Shown here: in pieces, positions 1-12,978 of the stretch
How the letters are laid out: each line of letters starts with the position of its first letter
Position numbering within the stretch: position 1 is the first letter of the stretch
Position numbers and translations under genes: made by a program
The notes under the pieces: generated by a model
The model's database searches: none
Told to the model about the DNA's origin: nothing
Seen by the model: the letters and a program-made list of their open reading frames with translations, nothing else
NCBI GenBank assembly: GCA_016584495.1
Contig: WAID01000003.1
Location: 6,404,501-6,468,500, forward strand
DNA length: 64,000 bases
Direction of reading: 5' to 3'
DNA from: Celoporthe dispersa
Lineage: Eukaryota > Ascomycota > Sordariomycetes > Diaporthales > Cryphonectriaceae

Positions 1-1581
1 TGTACCGCCATATCCCATATAGCTAGATCATCGTCAAAAAGGTGAGCACGGCATTGCCTGCGGGCACACAAGACCGAACCAAGGCTGCAGGGTGAGGCTG
101 GCTTACAAGCTCTGCATGGTCACCTTCTCCGCGATGTTGTTCTTGTAGCTGTGTTTCCTGTCAGTCCCCCCTGGCGAGAAATAGGCTGTATATACCTGTA
201 TGTTTGTGTGTGCTGTTTAGGTTGAAATATATACTCACAAGAGGTCTGGGTAGGCCGGATCATGGTACGAAACACACTGTTATTTTTGTTTATTTTTTTT
301 TTTTAGCCAAGACTCTCTTCATAATGGAGGACTTATGGTGTGAATCTTTTTGATTCTTCTTTCCTTTTCGTGTGAGGATATACATACCGTATCATAAAAA
401 GTACCACTGCCCCAGGCGGTGAAGTATCCTCCCTCAAACTCTGGCAGGTAGCTCGGCTGGGTGTAGCTGTAGTTCTGGAACCCTACAGCAGCTGGTCAGT
501 CTCCAGGAACCCCCTCCTTTCCTCTCGAGGGGAGAGAGAAAGAGAGAGAGAGAGAGAAAGAAGAACCAAAAACCCACACTGGTAGTATGTTCGAACAAGT
601 GTCCATCCTGTCGACGGATCCGTGCAGGACAGACCGCCCGGGTAGGAATCCAGGCCATATACGTCCACAGCTCCTCCGACGTCTTCGTAGTCGACACTCC
701 AGCTCTCAGACCGCATTCCCTAGGCACGGATATCTTGTGTGTGAGTGGACTTTTTCCTTCTTTTTTTTTTCCTCCTCCCTTTTTTTGTCCTCTTTTTTAT
801 TCTAGGGGCGGAGAGAAAGAAGAAAAAAAAAAGACTTGTCCTTTTACCTTCTCGTTACTCGTAAATGGGACAACCACACCAGCCTCCCGGAACGCGGCCT
901 CGATCTGCTCCATGTACACGACCAGGGTGTTGGAGGCAGAGTGCGTCGTCTCCTGCAGCTCGTTCTCGATCTGGTTCAGGATCACCGGCCCGCCCTCGGT
1001 GATCTGGTTCGCAGCGACGATGGCGCCCAGCTGCTGCACCCACGGCAGCCAGGCCGCATAGTACGCCTCGTCGCTGGTCCGGAGCGTCCCCATGCTCCCG
1101 TCCGAGCCCCACAGCGCCAGGCCCCCGGCGTTGTACTCGCCGTTGATGTAGGGGCCCGGCCGGGAGATGACCCACAGGCCGGCGTCCGAGGCGGCATCGA
1201 AGAGGGCCTGTAGGTCCTTGCCGGGCGAGGTGAAGTCGAAGACGCCTTCGGCGGCCGAGTGGTAGTTCCAGAAGAAGTAGACGCTGATGGCGTTGAACCC
1301 GGTGGCCTTGAACTTCTGGAAGAGGTCCGGCCAGAGGGCCGGGTTGGGGAGCCTTGGGTAGTGGAACTCGGCGCTGTTGATGAAGACCCTGGTTGGTAGG
1401 GTGTGTAAGCGAGCTCGAGCCAACAGTCAGTCATTTTTATTCTTCCCACCTACCTGGACCCATTGATCATCAGGCTGTACTCATCCCAGGTCACCGCCGA
1501 GGTGAGGTTGTCAGTGGTCGACGACACACCGCAGACCCACCACGCCAGGAGGGCGGTGAGGCAGTGGAGGGACGCCCGCAT
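1..1581 (-). CDS. GH35 beta-galactosidase, N-terminal part (3' end outside window)
   Basis: Secreted beta-galactosidase of glycoside hydrolase family 35, which removes terminal beta-galactosyl residues from plant cell-wall sugars. Seven exons can be placed from GT-AG signals and family conservation: 1454-1581, 848-1388, 578-719, 388-482, 239-276, 107-148 and 1-22. All phases join to give 336 codons before the window edge. The start at 1581 gives a signal peptide (MRASLHCLTALLAWW...). The core follows: an SAEFHYPR strand, the SRPGPYINGE motif and the NQIENE motif, whose Glu is the family acid/base. Then come the GMRSESW...YGLDSYPGG block and a YMGYGGT stretch that matches the family's conserved FGGT region. 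The nucleophile and the C-terminal jelly-roll domains lie beyond the edge; full-length fungal members are about 1000 residues. No frame break is seen. Family assignment is strong; substrate preference is inferred. Confidence 0.93.
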
Positions 1582-2200
1582 CTTGAGTGCTTGGCACTGC
1601 AGAGGGAGAGAGATGAAGGAGGAGGAGGAAGAGGAGGGGAAGCAGTAGGAGGTCTGGTCTGGACTGCTCGGGACATTCTCTCGAAACCCTTTTTTTATTC
1701 TCTCTCTTTCTTTTTATATATATCCAGGAACTCATCTATGCATATGCACGAGATGACGATCTCTCTGTCCTATGATCTAGAGAGGACAACCCAAAGTTAC
1801 ATTTAGGTGTATGAAATTCCCAGCAATCATGAGCGCAGCTGAGCTCCCCTCCCCGCTCGTCAAAACTGGGTAGCCTGGATCCTTTGAGGCTTAGCCTACG
1901 GCCAACGGTTTCCCTTTGGAGGGGAAAAATCGAGGAGGAGCCTCCGGAGAGAGGCACCGCGAAGGGGGAGATGGGGGGAGGGGGTTTCTCTTTTGGGCGC
2001 GTAGGCCATAGGTTGTGTGGCCGGATGGCTTCGACGCATCATTGTGCCGAGACTCTTTCTTCTTCTCTTCTTTTCGAACGAGCTCCTCGCGCTATTACTT
2101 CTGTACCATGCATGCGTGCATACAGTGGAGTGGCGGCGTCTGAAGCCGGGCAAAGGGTCAACAGCCAGAGGCGTTTTGTCTTTCCAAGGTTGGTTCGGTC

Positions 2201-2254
<54 letters not shown>

Positions 2255-5200
2255 ATGAGGAGCACACGAGAAATGCACAGCAGGTCTGTCAGTCGTCGTG
2301 ATCATGGCCACAGTTCTCTCTGGACTGGCCAACGCCCCACCTCTCTTGTCCTGCAGCAGTGCACCGCGGGTTCCGGAGCCGAGGCTCTCCTCTCACCACA
2401 AAAGTCTCCTCGCTCTCTATCCTCATAGCAGCCATAACAAGGCCTGTCGTCATCGTGTGCATGCGCAACCACGCATTGATCGGACCAACTCCCTCACGCT
2501 GGGACAAAAATAAAATACACAGAGGTTATTCATAGAGAGCAGGAAACGGACGAGAGCAGAGGCCCACCGGGTCCGGACCTCCCAGCACGACCACACAGGT
2601 GGAGACAAGACGCAGGGCCCTCCCCTCCCCCCTTCTGTTGACCTTGCACAACCCTTAATATGGGGCCAAGTGCTTCCACGGGCAGCCTGTTTCCCTCCCG
2701 GCCCCCCCCCCTTATTCGAGTACGAGCGCACGGCCACTGACCCTAAAGGGCTCACAGAGACTCACTTTCCCATGGGGAGGGTTTCCATCATCATGGCATT
2801 GTTGAGCGACAAGACACGCGGGCAGGCCTCACCAGCATGCCTTGGCCCCCCGATCCATGTCTAAGTCCTCGAGGAGACAGCCCCGAGGAGACTAACAAGA
2901 AAACAATGAGCACTAACAAAAACAATGGCTATAATGTCTTTGATACCTGGTGCTAGGTCTTGCCCCGGTGGTGTGCAGCCATCCAGGCTGGCCTTGTCGA
3001 GCTCTGCTCCTGTGGCCGGGGGGGGGGGAGAATCACACAAAGACTTCTCACGTAGAGTTACAGATTGTCCGTCCTGTCCGCTGTCGCGTGGTCGGAGGAA
3101 GAATGAGGAGCAAGGGCAGAGAAGGGACCGCGTTGCCTAGAAACAGCAACCTCCTGAACCCGCTCTGGCCCATCTCGCATTCTCTTTCTCTTTTCTCTCT
3201 CTCTCTCTCTCGTGTGTGTACTAGGGAATAACCCAGCACAGCAGGCACAGGGGTGTGCCTGTCTCAAAATGCTGTCAACTAATACGTCGAAATCGAGCAT
3301 GAATCATGGCACATGTCCAAAAAAAATCCAAAAAATCCAATCAGGATACCATGAAATTGCGGCCTTGCTAGCCACACGTGTCAGAGTATCATCTTTGATC
3401 TTCTGCACCAAGGTTTGTTGTGTTGGTGAGGGGAAAAAGAACCAAAAAAATTAAAAATTCACCACCAAACACGAGGTTCTTCCTGCTGAAGAGTACCATG
3501 GTCACTATGAAGAGAACAAGAGGGGGGGAGGGGGGGGGAATCCACACTCAAAACCAACCACTGGTCCCACTCTGCATGTACACACACAGACCTCTCCGGG
3601 GGTCAAGATCCGTATACTGGTGGTCGTGCTCCCGCCTCCCCTCCCCCCTTCCCTCTTCTCTCTCCCTGCCTGGCCGAAACAGGTCCAGCAGGGCGAGATG
3701 TGACCTGGTATTGGTGTGCACACAGCTGAGGCTGAGAGGGGGGTTCAGTTCTGGGAGCTGGCGGTGCGGGCGAGTGCCACCGTTGGATTTCTTTCTGGCT
3801 GCCGAGACGGAATATGCTAGCCGTCTCGAGAACATGCAGGTTGACGACGATGCCTCAGTTATAACACGCTGCAACCCTGGAAATCACGCCAAAGGTGACC
3901 TGATATTCATGGTACGGGGGGAGAGGGGGGCCTGTGTTACACATATCTCGTCGCACGGGTTGAAAAAAAAACCACCAAAAACCACGGCAGCAGAGGAGGT
4001 CCTGTTGCTTTTTTTTTCTTCTTTTTTTTCCCCTCACCCTTCCTTGCCCGCTGCTGCTGCCATCTTTTGGTCGTCGGATCCGTCGTGAGGCGCCCAGGCT
4101 GAGACATGCTAGAGTCAGATTACGACCTAGACCAGGTACTGCGGTCAGTGCAGTGTACACAAGATGACGAGCGAAGGAGGGAAGGGAGCAACCTAAACAA
4201 GCTTATAATTTCGACTCGGCGCGACCTGGCTGCGTTTCTCCATGGTATCCTGACCAGGCCGGACAGCCTGAGATTATTGCACAATCTCTCTCGCTCTCTC
4301 TCTCTAAGAAGCCTTGTCCCGCCCCGACGTTCTGGCCATTCGTGATCCGCGAGACGATGCTACGCTCCGCCCTGACTAGCCGGTGACTTTTCTCAGGTGA
4401 GGGATACCACCACCCAAAACAAAAAAAAAAAACTACTACTATGGGGACCCGCATATATGACGGACCTGCTGTCAAAGAGCTGGACGGATCATGCCTGTGG
4501 TGACGGAAGAGAAGGAGGAGGAAGAGAGGCGAGGGAAGAAAAAAAAAATACAATGTTTCTTGCCGAATGGTCAGCAGGGCTTATCTGCCCTCTTTTTTTT
4601 TTTTTTCTTCTTTTTTTTTCTTTCCTTTCCTTTTTCTTCTCTTTCTATTCCCTCCGAGTCCGACGCCTGCGCCAAAAAACGAAGCGCCACCTGCCACATA
4701 CATAGTGCTCATGCTATAGTACCATGTAAATAATTCCAGCCACTTAAGTAGTATTACTTTAGTCTGTATGGCTGCCAGGCTTCGCAAGATTGCTTTTCCT
4801 CCGATCCTATAACCGCCGTCCTTGATCCTTCAATACCGTACTAACGTATGATATAGTATGATCAATATGTTGGATGGAGTCATGACGCAGAGAAGGGGTG
4901 GCTAGTCTTTTTTTTTTGACTTGTTGTTTACTAACCATCACGCCTCGATCGGATGAATTTTTTTTATTTTAACTTTTTATACTTTTTCCTTTTCCCCTCC
5001 CCCGCTCATCTCGTAGCCAGTAGCAAGAAAAGAAAGAAAAGGGGGAAAAAAAAAAGAAGCAAAGCCCTTCCTACCTACAAGTTTAATCATCAGTACCGCG
5101 CATCATCCATATACCACTTTACCATGTGTGGATATCTGTAGAACAAACAGAAAAACACCCACATCATCCATCTCCCAAACACAAACTCGGACACGGGCTT

Positions 5201-7580
5201 CATCACAGGAGGAGGGCCCCCCCCCACCCGACCCATCGTTCAGCCCAAGTACCGCAGCTGCCCAGGGCCAAGAAAGGACGCGCCCGGCCTCTCCTCCACC
5301 CTGGCCTGGTCGCGGGCTGGGAGGTGCCCACTCGTTATGCAGGTCCCGGTGTCCCGGCGCAACCCCAGATGTTCGGGGCTACCAATGGGAACAAAAACAA
5401 ACACCTCAACAGAGAGTCTTGTGCTAATGTATACTTTGCATGCGCATGCACAGTAGGGGGCTGACATGTCATCGCTCCGGACCAGGATCTATCTCTCCAC
5501 GCGACGCACGACGCGTCTGGGTCCCTGTCCTTGCATTAATACACACACACACACTCTCTCTCTCTCTCTCTCTCACCTTTTTTTATTATTATTATTAATT
5601 AATATTATTCTCCTTCGACTCGCTACGACCCGGCACTTTTGTAGGGGGGACGGGGCGCGTCCCAGGAGAGAGGAGGAGGACCCATATTGTCCCCCTCCCC
5701 CTCCTCTCATCTCTCTTTCGCGTCTTTCTCTCTACCGGCAAAAGACCATCACCAACCCGCCTCCTTTTTTTTTTTCCCTTCCTCTCTCTCTCTCCCCCCC
5801 AGACAAAACCACCGTGCGTCTTTTTCCGCTTGTCTTTTTTTGCTGCGCTGGCACAAGTCTGTGGGGGATCTTATTCCTCACACTGGGTAGCAGCGCCCTT
5901 CCCCCACCCCCGGATAGGCCCTTTTTCTCTCTCACCCAGCTGTCATAGCGGTGAGGAGGGCTTTCCTTTTGAATTAAAGCTGAGAGAAGGCCCATGTTGG
6001 GTCCTCGTCGCCAAACCTTCTCCTTCCTCCTCCCCCCCCTGGCTTACTCTCTCACGCACACCCTTGGATGAGATCAATCAATTCACCACAATCTACCTCA
6101 TTCTTTCTTTTTCTTTTCCTCCTCTCCCTTGATCATCTTCTTTTTTTTCCCTTCCCTCCTCCTGCCGGGTGCGGTGCTCGGGCATTGCCGCGCATAAACA
6201 AGTCAAATCTTCCCCCTTCGGAGAATTAAATCACACTTCCAAGGTTACCTACTTTAAAAAACACTCAATTACCGCGTCTGCGCCGCCTCGTTCATTTACA
6301 TTACGGTATCGTAACACGACAAGGCCCAGGCAGCCCGCCTGCAGCCCACACCTGCGAACAAAGCACACTACAATCCGTCATAATTAAGCCACGGTGCTGT
6401 TGGCTCTGGTTTTTCTCTCGCAGCCGGCCCCCCCCCCTCCACCCCTACCTCGTCGCAACAGCTATCAACCCGGAACAAGGGTGGATCTCGAGACGAAATA
6501 TTATACCCCCAGCCCAATAAGCACACGACACGCCCACATCTGGGCACCCACAAACGGTCAAACTCACAGTCACACACCTACATTCTCTTGGAAACGAGAC
6601 CCGGCTCTCTCAAAACTCAATCAGAAAAACTTTGATATCAACATCCCAGGAGCCCCTCTCCTTCCTCTCTCTCTCCCCCTCTTCCTCTCTCCCTCTCTCT
6701 GTCTGTCTCTGTCTGCCTCTCTTTCATCTACCAGAAAGTCCCTCCTTATTGCACCTCTTCTTGAGTCTAGACAGACAGACAGACAGAAGCAGAGAACTCG
6801 ACCCGGCTGGGTGCTGTCAATCTTCCTTCAGCCCTGCCGGTCCACTTGTTTCTTCTCCTCCAACCCCACCAGAGGACAACAACCTTGCTCCTGCATCTCC
6901 TAGATCCTGTTTCATCATCCTTTTCAGCTACCTACCGACACCGACACAAGGTCGATTCCCACCGCCCACAGCGGTCCCCACTGTTCCTTGCTCACCAGTA
7001 AATTCCGGACGTGCCGGTCCACCGGCGGGGATCGTCTCTGATCGCCAGGTCAAGGGGACCCGCCCGTTGGGGGGACATTCTCGAACTGGATCTAGTCGAC
7101 AGCCCTGTGTGTGTGACCGAGCCAGCGAGTACCTACTACGCAACTTCTGCTTCTTTTCTGGAATAAGACCAGCCGGCAGCCTTTTCTTCTTCTTTTTTTC
7201 TTCTTCTCACACACTTTTTCTCTCCCTCCCCCCTCATACGCAGCGCGGATCCCACCTTTTTTTCCTTCCGGCCCCCCCAAGTTACACTCACTGAGGGCTG
7301 ATCGACCTTCGTCCACTCGTTCACCACATCATAATCATTGCAGAGTAGGCGTTGACAGCCCCGGATCTGCAGAAGATCTCTCACCTCTTTTCGTTCTCGC
7401 CTCAAATCGGTTGTCTCGGTCTCGAAAGGGGGTGGTCGATCGATCTGTCTTAGATCCGCCGCCGCACATGACCTATCATTCCTGACGACGCATGAGCCGT
7501 CCCCACAGTTTAAGCATCCAGTATTCTCAAGTCTCTGTGTCTTTCCCCCTCTGTCACACACACACACTCTCTCTCGAACA
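1582..7580. other. Gene-free stretch with microsatellites and the long CT-rich leader of the next gene
   Basis: About 6 kb with no reading frame that resembles a protein family on either strand. Frames here are short and built from Arg/Glu or Ser/Leu runs that reflect (CT)n or poly-A/T tracts. It holds a (TC)n tract near 2204-2251, poly-T runs, an ATT-repeat near 5583-5607 and, from about 5530 to 7580, strongly pyrimidine-biased sequence just before the ATG at 7581. The last 2 kb may be the promoter and a long 5' leader of that gene. No RNA gene was recognised. Confidence 0.5.
2204..2251. repeat. (TC)n microsatellite
   Basis: Nearly perfect dinucleotide run of about 23 units in gene-free DNA. 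It creates long spurious Leu/Ser and Arg/Glu frames on the two strands. Confidence 0.95.
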
Positions 7581-9122
7581 ATGGACACATTCCGGAGAAT
7601 AGCGCCAGCGGTACCCGGGACAGTCGCCTTGTTGTCGTCGACTATCTTACTGGTCCTCCAGGTCCTCCTGGCCCTCCCTCGCTCGGGCCACCTGGCAGCA
7701 ACCGGGGCCGTCGCCGTCATATCAGCCGTGCTCGAGCTTGCGGTGCTGGTCCTGTTATCATGGATATTATTCACGTCGATGAGGAGGGGCGGCTCGGCCA
7801 GGAGATTCACGGCGCTTCTGTTTGGGTCCGGCATAGGCCTGTGTGTGCTGGCCGGTGCGCTCACAGTCGGGTGTCTCATCTCCCTCTCCGTCAACAGGGA
7901 CCTCGGGGGCGCCACGTCCGGGTTTCTCGCGGGAACGGCCATCATGCTGCTGGTCTCCTTCATCACGCAGCTGCTGTTCCTCGTCACGCGCCACCTCGCC
8001 TGCCGCAGCCGCGACGGTGACGACCGCTCGGGCACGCCGGGCATGCAGGAGACCGGCTGGCAGCAGCCTGGCACGTGGCAGCCCGCGAGGCGCGTCAAGG
8101 CGGTGCCCTACGAGAGCACGCTCCCGCCGACCGAGCCCTCGTCGCGCGCCGTATCGATGGACTCCAAGAGCCCGCGGCCCTCGATCGGCGGCTTCTCGGC
8201 GGCGGAGACCATCTCCAGCATCACGTCGACCCTGGCCTGCGCCGTGCGGCCCATGACCTCCAAGAACCGCCTCATCTCCAGCAGCAGCAGCCGCAGCCAG
8301 CGGTCGGTCCGGCGGGCGGCCTCGGTCGAGTCCATGGACCGCCGGGCGCGCTCCATCGCCACCATCGACAGCTTCGACTCCTGGGACACCTCGGGCGTCG
8401 ACGCGCAGTGCCGCCAGACGGTGCTCGAGTCCGGGTCGTCACCACTCGCGGGGAGCCGGTTCCTGGAGACCATCCCGGCCTCGCCGACGACGAGCCGGTG
8501 CCCCAGCCCGGGGACGCCGCTGGACCTGGACCTCGAGGCGCCCCGGCGTGTGGCCAGGCGCAGCCGCAGCTTCAGCCCCGCGGGGTCGACGCGCTCCGAG
8601 CTGCCCGCGCCGCCGCCGAAGCGCGCGCTCACCCAGCACGCCTCGGCGAGCGAGTCACACATCCACCCGCTCTTCCGCTCCGACTCGCCGACCCCGGCGC
8701 CGCTCGCCAGCCCAGGCACCATCGTCATCGCGGCGCCACAGGCTGGCAGGGTCATCTCGGACCGCGAGAGCATCCGCAGCCTGCGCCGCATGCGCAGCGG
8801 CAGCCTGCCCGCCGTGTCGAGTCCGCTGACGCTGAGCGGGTCGTCCGACAGTTTTCCCGCCGCCAACTCGAGGACGCTCAGCGCGGCCAGTGATGAGAGC
8901 AGCCTAGCGCCGGCAGAAGAAGAGGAGGAGGACGACGACGAGGAGGCGGAGAGGCGGGGGTCCGAGATGCCGGAGAGGGAGATCACGCCTCCCATCCCTG
9001 ATTTCGTCCTTCATGCCGGCTCACGGACGAGCCTCGTCGGGTACCAGGTGAGAAAGACGGAGAGCCGCGAGGGTCCATCGGGCCCGGGGCTCGAGGCGCT
9101 GCCGCCCACGCATGGGTGGTGA
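7581..9122 (+). CDS. Four-TM membrane protein with long Ser-rich cytosolic tail, function unknown
   Basis: Intronless 513-residue protein I do not recognise. The first 140 residues hold four hydrophobic segments at roughly 14-33, 41-66, 79-101 and 113-137, joined by short loops with positive charges. This is the general shape of small tetraspanning fungal membrane proteins (MARVEL/SUR7-like), but I see no diagnostic motif. The remaining 370 residues are low-complexity and rich in Ser, Arg and Pro, with many R-x-x-S-type sites (SRSQRSVRRA, RRSRSFSP, SLRRMRSGS) that suggest phosphorylation. An acidic run of Glu/Asp lies near residue 455. The start follows a CT-rich leader, as is common in this genome. 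The open frame is long and codon bias is consistent; only the role is unknown. Confidence 0.8.
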   Translation: MDTFRRIAPAVPGTVALLSSTILLVLQVLLALPRSGHLAATGAVAVISAVLELAVLVLLSWILFTSMRRGGSARRFTALLFGSGIGLCVLAGALTVGCLISLSVNRDLGGATSGFLAGTAIMLLVSFITQLLFLVTRHLACRSRDGDDRSGTPGMQETGWQQPGTWQPARRVKAVPYESTLPPTEPSSRAVSMDSKSPRPSIGGFSAAETISSITSTLACAVRPMTSKNRLISSSSSRSQRSVRRAASVESMDRRARSIATIDSFDSWDTSGVDAQCRQTVLESGSSPLAGSRFLETIPASPTTSRCPSPGTPLDLDLEAPRRVARRSRSFSPAGSTRSELPAPPPKRALTQHASASESHIHPLFRSDSPTPAPLASPGTIVIAAPQAGRVISDRESIRSLRRMRSGSLPAVSSPLTLSGSSDSFPAANSRTLSAASDESSLAPAEEEEEDDDEEAERRGSEMPEREITPPIPDFVLHAGSRTSLVGYQVRKTESREGPSGPGLEALPPTHGW

Positions 9123-10284
9123 GAACCGCAGGTGTCGGTCTTCTCTTTTTTATGATCGTGGAACGTTTCCTCATACACGTATATATGGCTATGTCCCATG
9201 CCTTGACGCTCCTTCACATAACTTTAGTATTTTAAAACATTTATATAGGGGGGGTTTGGGGCTCAGCCCGAGCGGGAAACCAAAAAACAACAACAACAGG
9301 AACGGTGTCTTGGGGGCTGGATTGGGAAGGCCTGGACTGGTCAGGCTGTCCTTTTGATACCATCCTCTTTCTCTTCCTTTTCTCTCTTCTATACCCAATC
9401 TTCAGGCGCCATGGTGCTTGCGGCTTTCTTGCCTGGATGGACAGATGGACTGAGGTGTCATGACGAGAGGAGGAGCTCTGGACCGCAAGATGCAAGATGA
9501 AACAACACAGAAAATAAAATGACATGTATGATGAGATGACCAGTGAAGCCTGGAAAGCTGCAGCTGAATGCTGATGTAGGCGCCGCCATGGTCTTGTTGT
9601 CTCTGCTGCCCAATAACTCGATGAGATTGATTGGTCCTCTTCTTTTTTTTCCTTCCTCCTTCTCTTTCTTTCAGACCAGATCATATCACATCCACCCTCA
9701 AATGAGCTCGAGAAACCAAACAAGAGACATGTTGACTGGTCTGTCTGGGTCTTGTCACTGGTGGGAATAGAAATTGGGGGGGGGGGGCCAAGAGAAGGAG
9801 GGGGGAAAAAAAGGTGGTGAGGAGAGACGATCCTTAGGCTGATGCTGTCATGAGTGCCTTCCCGAGGTCCTGCAACATTTGAAATGCAGGCAGGAGCCCA
9901 AGGCTGCAGCCCAGCTACGTCGCCCCCCCCCCATTCCCTCCCCACAGGGCCTCCCTACCCCACTGCCTGCCAGCAGAGCGTCAAACCCAGGCGCCAGTCT
10001 AGATTCCCCGCCAACTAACTTTCAGCACATGAACATTGAACCAGACCACAGAACCTCCAGACAACAACCGACTCTCTACACCACCAGCACCAAATCCAGG
10101 TAGCATCATCCTGCCACTACCACCACCACCACACAGCAAACCCAACCACCTCCTTACTTCTCTGCTCCAGCACCGGGAACTCCATCTTCCCCATCCAGAC
10201 TCTTTTCCCATCACCAGTCCCAGACAGACATCTTCACACCTCACAGCCACGAGCAGTCCGACAGCTGCAGCCGTGTTGCCCAAG
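9123..10284. other. Intergenic, 3' flank of the 4-TM gene and promoter of rad23
   Basis: No gene recognised. It contains short homopolymers and, from about 9980 on, a C/A-rich stretch without G-rich codon bias that probably is the promoter and 5' leader of the following Rad23 gene. Confidence 0.5.
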
Positions 10285-12078
10285 ATGAAGGTTACTTTCA
10301 AGGTGTGTCAGATGCGCCCAACCGCCCACCATGCTCCCCGCTCCCCATCACCATGCCCGCCTTGTGCCTGCTCTGCTCCCAAGGTGCACCGGCTGTGGTT
10401 CGCTGAGGCTGACATCTCCTCTTCTGTCCACCAGGACCTCAAGCAGCAGAAATTCGTCATCGAATGTGAACCCTCCGACCTGGTATGCGACTGCCCCAGC
10501 CCGGAACCCCTCCCCACCCTGGCCAGACAACACCTGAGCCTCGAGGCCAGCATACAACACCTGTTGGCCCTTTACATCCCCTGCTGTGCCATGGCTGACT
10601 CTTGCACTAGGTCTCTTCTGTCAAGGACAAGATCTCTGCTGAGAAGGGGTGGGACCGCGGGCTGCTGAAGCTGATCCATGCTGGTAGGAATGATGGCCTT
10701 CTTGCCCCCCCGGGTCCCGTGATGCGACAACAACCACTGACACAACCCGCCATAGGCAAGATCCTGAAGGATGAGGAGACTGTTGAGGGCTACAAGATCG
10801 AGGAGAAGGGCTTTGTTGTCTGTGTTGTGAACAAGGTATGCCCTGCCCTGCCCTGCCCTGCTGATTCCTCCTCCTCCTCCTCCCGCCCTGCCGCTCTCCA
10901 CATGCTGATCAGGACCAACCTCCAGCCCAAGGCTGAACCCAAACCCGCTGCCTCCTCGTCTTCTACGGTGCCCGCGACCCCCGCTCCAGCTGCCACCACC
11001 TCCTCCACGCCCGCGCCCCCGGCCGCCCCCGCTGCGACGAGCTCAGCCCCCGCCGCTGCCGCCGCGCCAGCGACTCCCACCCCGGCCGCCCGCAGTTCCG
11101 ATGCCAACTACAACGACCCCAACGCCCTGGCCACAGGAGACCAGCGCGCCGAGGCGATCGCAAATATGGAGGCTATGGGCTTCGAGCGGAGCCAGATCGA
11201 TGCTGCCATGCGCGCGGCTTTCTTCAACCCCGATCGCGCCGTGGAGTACCTGTTGACTGTGAGCCCCCGGCGCCAAGACACACACTCCTCTCTGATCGTG
11301 GTGGCAAACATGGCTTACACACACAAAACAGGGTATCCCCGAGAATGTGCAACAAGAGCAGCAGCGCCCCGCCGCCCCCGCCGCACAGCAGCAGCAGCAG
11401 CCCGCCGCCGCCCCCCGCCAGCTCCCGCCGCCGCCGGTGGTGGTGACGACGGCAACGTGAACCTGTTCGACCTTGCTGCACAGCAGGGACGCGGTGGCCC
11501 TGGAGCTGCTGCCGGTCGACCTGCCGCCGCCGGTGCCGGTGCCGGAGGCCTGGCCGCGGCCGCGGCTGCTGCTACTGCCCAGGGATTTGGCAACCTGGAC
11601 TTCCTGCGCAACAACGCCCAGTTCCAGCAGCTCCGCCAGGTCGTCCAGCAGCAGCCTCAGATGCTCGAGCCGATCCTGCAGCAGCTTGGCGCCAGCAACC
11701 CGCAGCTTGCCCAGCTGATCGCCGCGAACCCGGACCAGTTCCTTAGCTTGCTCGGCGAGGATGCCGACGACGATGCCCCCCTGCCCCCTGGTGCCCAGGC
11801 CATCGCCGTTACCGAGGAGGAGCGCGATGCTATCGAGCGTGTACGTACTCTTGCGATCATGAAGAGGAGAGAAAAAGAAAAAGAAACAAACCTCCCCGCC
11901 CTGGACTTTTGTGTGAGGCTGACTTTTTTTTTTTTTTTTTTTTGCGCAGCTGTGCCGCCTTGGTTTCGACCGTGACCAGGCCATCCAGGCCTACTTCGCA
12001 TGCGACAAGAACGAGGAGCTCGCTGCCAACTTCCTGTTCGACCAGCCCGACGACGAGGACCCTCCTGCTGCCCAGTGA
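10285..12078 (+). CDS. rad23: UV excision repair / proteasome shuttle protein Rad23
   Basis: Rad23 binds ubiquitylated proteins with its UBA domains and the proteasome with its UBL, and stabilises Rad4/XPC in nucleotide excision repair. Seven exons: 10285-10302, 10435-10482, 10611-10683, 10756-10835, 10926-11258, 11332-11840 and 11950-12078. The UBL is built from the first four small exons (MKVTFK, DLKQQKFVIE, VSSVKDKISAEKGW, GKILKDEETVEGYKI). A Pro/Ala linker follows, then UBA1 (about residues 144-184, NMEAMGFERSQIDAAMRAAF), the XPC-binding domain (NLDFLRNNAQFQQLR...QLIAANPDQFLSLL) and UBA2 (LCRLGFDRDQAIQAYFAC). Exon 6 starts with the conserved GIPENVQQE but must lose register before NVNLFDLAAQQG: one base appears to be missing, most simply in the C6 run at 11411-11416. 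Restoring it would give about 396 residues, the family's usual size. Taken literally, the frame stops near 11460. Confidence 0.93.
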
Positions 12079-12978
12079 GCAGAGAGAGAAAGAGAGAGAG
12101 AGGGTCGGGTCCCTATGGCCAACAAACGTATCGGGTGTGTCCACTTTCTTTTTCTTGGAGGCATGGCCGCGGTTAAGAGGACGGAACAGGCATGAAAAGG
12201 GTCTAATGCGCGCTCTGGGTCTAATTTACCTACACCTCAAAGCGTTTGGGTCTACGAATGCATCTGTGTGCGCTCTGTCCAGGGTAGGGAGTACACTCGG
12301 GCTCCCCCTTCGGACGGGGTAACCATCTGGAGCTATCATGAAACGCTTGCTATGCAATAACAATCCCAAAGTCATTTCACACGAACAAGAAAAAAGGAAA
12401 AACAAGACCAGTCGAGAGCTCTGGTCTCGAGCCCCAAATGTATATATCATGAGGGATGGTTGTGCGCAGTCTCGGTGTCTTGTTAATCAAGATCCTCCAA
12501 CCAAGGAAAGTCAGCCTCGCATGCGGTTTGGAACAAGTCACGAAGCAGACTTGAGAGTGTAAAAAAAAAAAAATTAAAAAAAAAGGTGCTCATTATGGAC
12601 ATCGTGCAGTGTTTACTGTCAATAAGCCCCAGGCAAAACAAAGTGGAGAGGGACGGCCTATAGACCACCCAAGCAGATAGCAGAAACGACCAAAGAGGTC
12701 AGTCACCACTTCACCCTCTCTCTCTCTCTCCATCTACATGCCGGAGGCAAAACGTACACACCGTATGCCATATTGTCCTGCCCTGTAGGATATCTATCAT
12801 CCAGCCTGAGGAGGCGTGTCGCATCTACTACCTGTTTGAGAGAGAGAAAAAACCACACCAGGCTCCAACCCGAGCCGGACGCCAGAATCACACTCAAAAA
12901 AACTCCTGCTTCCTGATCCTAAACAACCCCCCCCCTTTCTCCGGTTTTCTGCCGCTAGATCCTGCCGGAGCCAAACCT
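12079..12978. other. Convergent intergenic between rad23 and bdp1
   Basis: About 900 bp separate the two convergent 3' ends. It holds A-rich runs near 12561-12584 and CT tracts. No gene recognised; 3' UTRs and polyadenylation regions of both neighbours are expected here. Confidence 0.5.

Noticed and set aside
1896..2332. Arg/Glu- and Leu/Ser-rich frames
   Set aside because: Direct translation of the (TC)n microsatellite.
11332..11460. A small intron to explain the Rad23 frame break
   Set aside because: Every GT...AG pair I could find in the interval gives a length divisible by three or too short to splice, so it cannot change frame.
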